Positions 59,973 through 64,000 of a stretch of 64,000 bases of DNA are shown piece after piece. This stretch comes from Vibrio nitrifigilis. GTDB lineage: Bacteria > Pseudomonadota > Gammaproteobacteria > Enterobacterales > Vibrionaceae. How positions within the stretch are numbered: the first letter of the stretch is position 1; each line of letters begins with the position of its first letter. The stretch lies in NCBI RefSeq assembly GCF_015686695.1, contig NZ_JADPMR010000004.1:310001-374000 (forward strand), read 5' to 3'. A model generated the notes under the pieces. It saw only the letters and a program-made list of their open reading frames with translations, made no database searches and was not told the DNA's origin. Both the position numbers and the translations under genes were made by a program.

Positions 59973-60602
59973 TACCGTAATTTCTACTCGTTCCTTTCCT
60001 CGACCAAGATTTCTTCGCCGTAATTTCACTTTGCCAACTTCAGACGTTCTACGGATATGTGTGCCTCCGCAAGGAACCTCAGAGAATCCATTAATTTTCC
60101 AATATCTTCGTTCCTGACCTACATCGGAAAAACAACTTTCAACCACAAGATCAGCATCAACTATTTCTTGTACTTGTTTTTCTATTTCTTCAGCTAAGCT
60201 TCCAATATTTCCATCATAACGAAAGTCGATTCTGCTTTTGTCTTCAGAAATATGAGCCCCAATTTTCTCTATGGTCAGACGTTTATAAAAGCACTCAAGA
60301 ACTAACTCCGCAGCAAAATGGAGCTTCATCAGAGAATATCTTCTAGGCCAACTTATTACCGTAATCACGTCGTCTCCAATGGAGAAGGGAGGAGCAGAAT
60401 TGAGAGTATACTGAATACGTGTCCCTGTTTTATCAGCTCGAATTACCTCAATTCCACCGATTGTGCCGTGATCACTTTCTTGACCACCAGACTCTGCATA
60501 AAAGATAGTTTCGGACAGTTCGATAGTTTGACTGTCGATACTGGTGACACGAGATGTTAGTTCACATAGATAGGGGTCTTCCCAAAAGATTTTTTTAGTC
60601 AT
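59967..60602 (-). CDS. AlaX-like alanyl-tRNA editing-domain protein with altered zinc motif
   Basis: 211 residues, matching free-standing AlaX-S/M proteins. YAESGGQESDHG and EVPCGGTHIRRTSEVG (C178, H182) identify the family. The first zinc half-site is normally HxxxH; here it reads KLHFAAEL with H95 and E99, so the second His is Glu. AlaX proteins in trans hydrolyse Ser- or Gly-mischarged tRNA(Ala); some relatives edit other tRNAs. The change may still bind zinc but could shift function. It follows the second XRE-cupin gene by 69 bases, probably in one operon. Confidence 0.9.
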   Translation of the reverse strand: MTKKIFWEDPYLCELTSRVTSIDSQTIELSETIFYAESGGQESDHGTIGGIEVIRADKTGTRIQYTLNSAPPFSIGDDVITVISWPRRYSLMKLHFAAELVLECFYKRLTIEKIGAHISEDKSRIDFRYDGNIGSLAEEIEKQVQEIVDADLVVESCFSDVGQERRYWKINGFSEVPCGGTHIRRTSEVGKVKLRRRNLGRGKERVEITVE

Positions 60603-60671
60603 AATTTTCCCTTTTTAAAATCCATTTCAAAAACAAAGCCAATAATGACAGGCCTATTAATAATGTAGAGA

Positions 60672-61244
60672 TCAGTAATCAGTCGGAGGATAGTAAATAA
60701 TGTTGTGAAAAACAGCGCGACCATTACCAATATTCTTATATGAATGAGGCTGAGCACCACTAAAACGAATAGCTTGTCCTTCTCCCAAAACATGCCAAGC
60801 ATCGTCACAGTGAATTGCCATTCGCCCAGATACACATATAACGTGCTCAATTACACCGAGGTTATGCGCTTCTGATTTATGTTCGTAACTTTCTTTAAGT
60901 CCAAGTTCATAAACCTCGAAGCTAAGTGACGCGTCGTAAGGGAAAAGTACATTGACGAAAAAATCATCATTGACCCAATCATCTGCAGAGCGGTCATCAC
61001 TCATTTTGAGTATGTTTGGCTGAGTGTTTATCACCGGACTTGCAATAACGAACTGTGAGAAGGATACATTTAACCCTGTAGCTATCTGCCATAGTCTTGC
61101 GATAGTTGGACTAGATACCCCACGTTCTATCTGACTTAACATGGCTTTACTGACCCCAGTTAATTCCGCTGTTTTATCCAACGTCAGGCCTTTTTCTTTC
61201 CTTATGCGACGTAAATTTTTACTGACTTCTTGGTCTATCTGCAT
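60672..61244 (-). CDS. XRE-cupin transcriptional regulator (second of two)
   Basis: ATG 61244 (MQIDQEVSKNL) is preferred to the longer frame from 61286, which would begin inside the operator repeats; 190 residues. The XRE domain LDKTAELTGVSKAMLSQIER and cupin (KSEAHNLGVIEHVICVSG) mirror the gene at 54964. Two 20-base direct repeats just upstream (61257-61306) look like its operator. It lies between the second C-N hydrolase gene and the AlaX-like gene, all on the minus strand, so it probably regulates this small cluster. Confidence 0.9.
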   Translation of the reverse strand: MQIDQEVSKNLRRIRKEKGLTLDKTAELTGVSKAMLSQIERGVSSPTIARLWQIATGLNVSFSQFVIASPVINTQPNILKMSDDRSADDWVNDDFFVNVLFPYDASLSFEVYELGLKESYEHKSEAHNLGVIEHVICVSGRMAIHCDDAWHVLGEGQAIRFSGAQPHSYKNIGNGRAVFHNIIYYPPTDY

Positions 61245-61256
61245 AACCCTAAACCT

Positions 61257-61306
61257 AAATCTGCTATAACATACAAAAGTTATCATAAATCTGTTATAGC
61301 ATACAA
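61257..61306. promoter_or_regulatory. Direct-repeat operator candidate of the second XRE-cupin gene
   Basis: AAATCTGCTATAACATACAA (61257-61276) and AAATCTGTTATAGCATACAA (61287-61306) differ at two positions and are 30 bases apart, three helical turns. The 14-mer GTTATAGCATACAA from the second repeat also occurs upstream of the glycyl radical enzyme gene at 25078-25091. Confidence 0.6.
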
Positions 61307-61320
61307 CAAAGCTGAAATAA

Positions 61321-62139
61321 CTAGGATTGGTCTTGGGTGGTCACTGATCTTTCGGGCAAGCACTGCGATATGAAAGTTTCACGCACATAACATGGGTATT
61401 GTTTTTGCTGTTTTTTAACTAATTCTAAATCAAGTTCAAATGAAACTATGGGGTTATCTGTTGAAGTTTCAGATATGAACGAGCCATCGGGAGAAAAAGC
61501 AAATCCTTTACCGCCGAAAACTAAATGGTCATTGATTTTTCCGACACGGTTAGAGCTGACGACATAACAACCAGATACAATTGCAGCCATTGATGCTGCT
61601 GTTTTCCATTTTTCAAAGCTCTGTTCTGTTGCTCTAGGTACAACAATTAATTGAGCGCCTTGGCGTCGGTAAGACCTAGCCCATTCATTGAACATGACTT
61701 CCGTACACAAAAGAACACCCACGGCTAAATTCTCGCTTTTGAATACATCAAAACCTTTCTTTTCAGTACGAAACCATGATGTTTCATAAAACCCCGTCTC
61801 TTCAGGGAAGTAATGTTTCTGATGTGCAAAGCTATATTCACCATTTACGAGAGCAAACGCTTCGTTTGCCAGAATATCCTCACATTTGATTGGTCGTGAG
61901 GACAGAATAAGAGGAATATTAAGCTCCTTTAATGCGTTGATGCCAATGTCATGAGCAGAAATAGACTCTTCAGCGCACTGTGCGTCGAAGTTGTTACTTG
62001 CGGATAGCCATTTTCCAAAAGGCATTTCATTTGTTACCAACACATCAGGTCTTTCAGAATCAACTTTTTTCCTTATATCTTCCCAATCACTACCTTCGGC
62101 TGTTAAACCTTCAGGGAATTCAACATAGGTAATTTTCAT
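61321..62139 (-). CDS. Carbon-nitrogen hydrolase (nitrilase superfamily), second of two
   Basis: 272 residues. The triad is E38 in VTNEMPFG, K108 in HQKHYFPEE and C145 in VLLCTEVMF. It is only distantly like the enzyme at 57833 (shorter, different motif context), so a separate branch. It is predicted to hydrolyse a small amide in the cytoplasm. It is divergent from an Lrp-type regulator gene 194 bases away and upstream of the XRE-cupin and AlaX-like genes, suggesting an amino-acid-related role (inference). Confidence 0.9.
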   Translation of the reverse strand: MKITYVEFPEGLTAEGSDWEDIRKKVDSERPDVLVTNEMPFGKWLSASNNFDAQCAEESISAHDIGINALKELNIPLILSSRPIKCEDILANEAFALVNGEYSFAHQKHYFPEETGFYETSWFRTEKKGFDVFKSENLAVGVLLCTEVMFNEWARSYRRQGAQLIVVPRATEQSFEKWKTAASMAAIVSGCYVVSSNRVGKINDHLVFGGKGFAFSPDGSFISETSTDNPIVSFELDLELVKKQQKQYPCYVRETFISQCLPERSVTTQDQS

Positions 62140-62276
62140 CTTGTATAATCCTTATCGCTGGTCGATTGATGCTTGATTACTAACTTACTGTAACAAAGGA
62201 AAAATTCAGATAGGCAAGACGTCATCATTAACCAGCGATCTGTTGTTTATGCAGGTGAATCGTCGGTGATGCTGAT

Positions 62277-62298
62277 AGATATGCTATATTGCATATCT
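62277..62298. promoter_or_regulatory. Candidate Lrp-type operator
   Basis: AGATATGC and GCATATCT flank TATATT in a perfect 22-base palindrome, 36 bases before the Lrp-family start. It is suited to autoregulation and to control of the divergent C-N hydrolase. Confidence 0.55.
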
Positions 62299-62333
62299 CT
62301 AATGACTTTGAACTACTGATTTTGAAAGGGTTT

Positions 62334-62753
62334 ATGGACAAGTTTGATCAGAATATATTAGCTTGCCTAACTAATGATGCACGCCAAACTAACGCAGAAA
62401 TAGCACGAAAAGTGGGTTTATCGCGCAGTGCTGTGTCGGAGCGTATTCGTAAAATGGAGGAACAGAAACTTATTCTGGGCTATCGAGCTGATCTAAAGGC
62501 ACAAGAAAACAAGATTGCTGCTTATTTTCAATTGTCCTTTAGTCAGAGTTGTTGTGATGAAGTTGAGGTTATTATTCGGCCATACAAAGAAATCAAAAGT
62601 TGCCACAGTACTTCGGGGGAAGTGGATATGATTATTTTTGCCGAAGCTGAGGGGATAACCGAATTAAACAACCTTAGAAACCGTCTTGAACAATTACCAA
62701 ATTTGACGAGAATTATCACGCATACAGTCTTAGAAGAGCGTATTCGTAGGTAA
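62334..62753 (+). CDS. Lrp/AsnC-family transcriptional regulator
   Basis: ATG 62334 (MDKFDQNILACL) is chosen, with AAAGGG just upstream, over the longer frame from 62289 that would start within the operator; 139 residues. The AsnC helix-turn-helix reads TNAEIARKVGLSRSAVSERI, and a RAM effector domain follows (STSGEVDMIIFAEA). Such regulators sense an amino acid. The divergent C-N hydrolase gene is the likely target. Confidence 0.93.
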   Translation: MDKFDQNILACLTNDARQTNAEIARKVGLSRSAVSERIRKMEEQKLILGYRADLKAQENKIAAYFQLSFSQSCCDEVEVIIRPYKEIKSCHSTSGEVDMIIFAEAEGITELNNLRNRLEQLPNLTRIITHTVLEERIRR

Positions 62754-63251
62754 CGCACCGCTGCCATAAAAGGTTACCTAAATCACCAGAAAACCGATTG
62801 GTATGAGTTAATTTAGTATCGATATTCAATTACCGCATAGATTGTTTGGGTGATGAAAGGAGTTATCCAGTACCTTTCAATATTATTGGTGCCATTTCGT
62901 TATTGGGAATACAAAAAGTTATCTGCAGATCGATGTTGACGGCTTTATTCTAAGTAGCATTTGTCCCAACCCCAATTTACGGAACTGTTAGGTAAAAAAA
63001 CTGCTCTAAAATCATCTAGTAAACAATTCGTGATCACTCTATTAAGTCAGTTATTGACCGACTTTTCTTAATGATAGATTATGCTTCTAGTTGAGCATTT
63101 TTAACTAGACAGACATGTTCTGTAATTTGTGAGCGCTAGGAAAAATAAGACACATAGAACAGTATGTTGCAGCTATGGCGTATGTATTTTCTGAAAATAT
63201 TATAAAGACAATGTCTGCTGAAAAGACACTGTTAGTCGTTTAGGGAGAAAA
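62754..63251. other. Gene-free stretch before the integron-type region
   Basis: 498 bases with no supported gene. TAGGTAAC (62747-62754) and GTTACCTA (62773-62780) can pair after the Lrp gene but without a T-tract. GTTAGGT at about 62987 fits an integron core-site consensus (GTTRRRY), but I cannot find a convincing attC partner around it. This may be the junction of chromosome and cassette array. Confidence 0.4.
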
Positions 63252-63713
63252 ATGGAAATTTCTTTATTAGCGGAACATCCGCACTGTGTACCAGAAATTG
63301 CTCAATGGTACTTTACCGAATGGGCTTCTAAATCTCCTACCGGAACTCTCGAAAAAGTAATAGTTGATGTAAAAGCGAGGTCAGAGAATAGAGACAAACT
63401 GCCACTTTCTTATATTGGGTTACAAAATGGAGTTTTAGCTGGTGTAGTGGAGCTAAAATTCAGAGAGCACAAAAAGTATCCGGAATATGAGCATTGGTTG
63501 GGAGGAGTATACGTTAAATCAGATTTTCGTAAGCAGGGAGTAGCAAAGGCAATAATAGTAAAAGCGTTGTCTCATGCTGACAGTTTGGGTATTTCTGAAT
63601 TGTATCTCCAAACGGAAGAAAAGAATGTGTCATTATACGCTCAGTTTGGTTTTAAAGAGCTTCATAAAGCAGAGCTTGGCATAACAATAATGGTACGGTT
63701 AAAAAAGGGATAA
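63252..63713 (+). CDS. GNAT-family N-acetyltransferase, likely integron cassette gene
   Basis: 153 residues. The acetyl-CoA-binding motif A is GGVYVKSDFRKQGVAKAIIV (about 95-114), with the RxxGxA loop, and motif B lies around LYAQFGFKE. The substrate is not readable; cassette-borne GNATs often modify antibiotics, polyamines or protein N-termini. GGGAG precedes the start. Its TAA stop (63711-63713) is the first part of the attC site, the usual arrangement of a gene cassette. Lower G/C than the chromosome upstream. Confidence 0.9.
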   Translation: MEISLLAEHPHCVPEIAQWYFTEWASKSPTGTLEKVIVDVKARSENRDKLPLSYIGLQNGVLAGVVELKFREHKKYPEYEHWLGGVYVKSDFRKQGVAKAIIVKALSHADSLGISELYLQTEEKNVSLYAQFGFKELHKAELGITIMVRLKKG

Positions 63714-63831
63714 CAGATTGCTCAAGCAGACTGCTAATACGTGTCATTTTTAATCTAAAACGTTTAGTGATTGTAGAACATTACGATAAGCTGGGTATTG
63801 CGTTACCCAGCCGCTTATCAAGGCGTTATGT
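63711..63831 (+). mobile_element. Integron attC recombination site (VCR-like)
   Basis: The 5' arm TAACAGATTGCTCAAGCAGA (63711-63730) continues CTGCTAATACG. The 3' arm ends CAAGGCGTTATGT. The reverse complement of the 3' arm (TTGATAAGCGGCTGGGTAACG) pairs with TTGCTCAAGCAGACTGCTAATACG apart from unpaired bases, giving the imperfect palindrome with extrahelical bases that defines attC. The start TAACA..CTCAAG..GACTG also resembles V. cholerae VCR sites. About 120 bases separate the GNAT and GFA genes. Confidence 0.8.
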
Positions 63832-63851
63832 AACTATAGAAGGATCTCACT

Positions 63852-64000
63852 ATGACAGTAATTTATAAAGGGAGTTGTTTATGTGGTCAGGTTACTTTTG
63901 AAACTTCTGGTTTCAAAGATCATATAGCAAATTGCCATTGTTCAATGTGCCGTAAATTTCATGGGGCTGCATTTGGCACATTATCTAAAGTTAAAAATCT
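63852..64000 (+). CDS. GFA/CENP-V-family protein, 5' part, likely integron cassette gene
   Basis: Starts at ATG 63852 with AGGA about 9 bases upstream and runs off the window (49 codons seen). The opening MTVIYKGSCLCGQVTFET and then ANCHCSMCRKFHG show the zinc-binding C-x-C and C-x-C-x2-C motifs of the glutathione-dependent formaldehyde-activating enzyme (GFA) family. The reaction for most members is unproven. It lies 21 bases after the attC site, so it is probably the next cassette. Confidence 0.85.
   Translation, partial: MTVIYKGSCLCGQVTFETSGFKDHIANCHCSMCRKFHGAAFGTLSKVKN

Noticed and set aside
63220..63251. A second attC site just before the GNAT gene
   Set aside because: CTGTTAGTC resembles a core site, but no matching 5' arm could be paired with it, so the left cassette boundary is left open.
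1..64000. CRISPR arrays, tRNA or rRNA genes, phage or transposase genes
   Set aside because: No regularly spaced repeats, cloverleaf sequences, rRNA segments, or recognisable transposase/phage proteins were seen on either strand.

Overview
The window looks like chromosomal DNA of a Vibrio-type gammaproteobacterium. The evidence is the CorA, BdlA-like chemoreceptor, GGDEF, XRE-cupin and LysR content, a palindromic intergenic repeat whose ends read TATACCCAA...TTGGGTATA, and an integron-type attC site at the right edge followed by small cassette-like genes. The species cannot be named from this. No rRNA, tRNA, CRISPR array, transposase or phage gene was seen. Two genes are cut by the window edges: a GGDEF protein at 1-1559 and a GFA-family protein from 63852.

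Layout. 1-5 kb: membrane GGDEF protein, PAS-PAS chemoreceptor, CorA. 4.8-13 kb: a LysR regulator divergent from a complete peptide-type ABC importer (fused double ATPase, binding protein, two permeases) ending in an M14 metallopeptidase. 13-17 kb: PAS-GGDEF cyclase, then a divergent draT/draG-type ADP-ribosylation pair and a small AraC-type regulator. 17-25 kb: an MsAcT-like SGNH acyltransferase, MocR regulator with EamA exporter, secreted PHA depolymerase, a second PAS-PAS chemoreceptor, a secreted-protein gene broken by an in-frame stop, and msrA. 25-34 kb: a glycyl radical enzyme with its activase and a LysR gene; then a MASE1 kinase/FixJ-type regulator pair and a lipoprotein, bracketed by two near-identical 56-bp direct repeats; then a LysE exporter. 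34-37 kb: DMT transporter and GAF-PAS-GGDEF protein.

37-47 kb is the most system-like region. A polar-amino-acid ABC importer with two about 70% identical binding proteins, a class II aldolase and a PhyH dioxygenase (minus strand) face a LysR gene, a flavin monooxygenase, a Rid protein, a DUF1028 protein and an M20 deacylase (plus strand). A good sigma-54 promoter match with an NtrC-like site lies between the two arms. I read this as an undescribed nitrogen-compound catabolic island. 47-54 kb is a DeoR-controlled four-carbon sugar-acid operon (PdxA2, DUF1537 kinase, EryH-like TIM homologue, RpiB/EryI-like isomerase, KdgT permease) that also carries a predicted PPi-dependent phosphofructokinase. 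Together these could feed erythrose-4-P and DHAP into sedoheptulose or hexose phosphates.

54-63 kb holds scattered accessory metabolism: cytochrome b561, two paralogous XRE-cupin regulators, a TIM-barrel isomerase, an S66 carboxypeptidase, two nitrilase-family amidohydrolases each facing a divergent regulator (LysR, Lrp), and an AlaX-like editing protein with an altered zinc motif. The last kilobase enters an integron cassette array.
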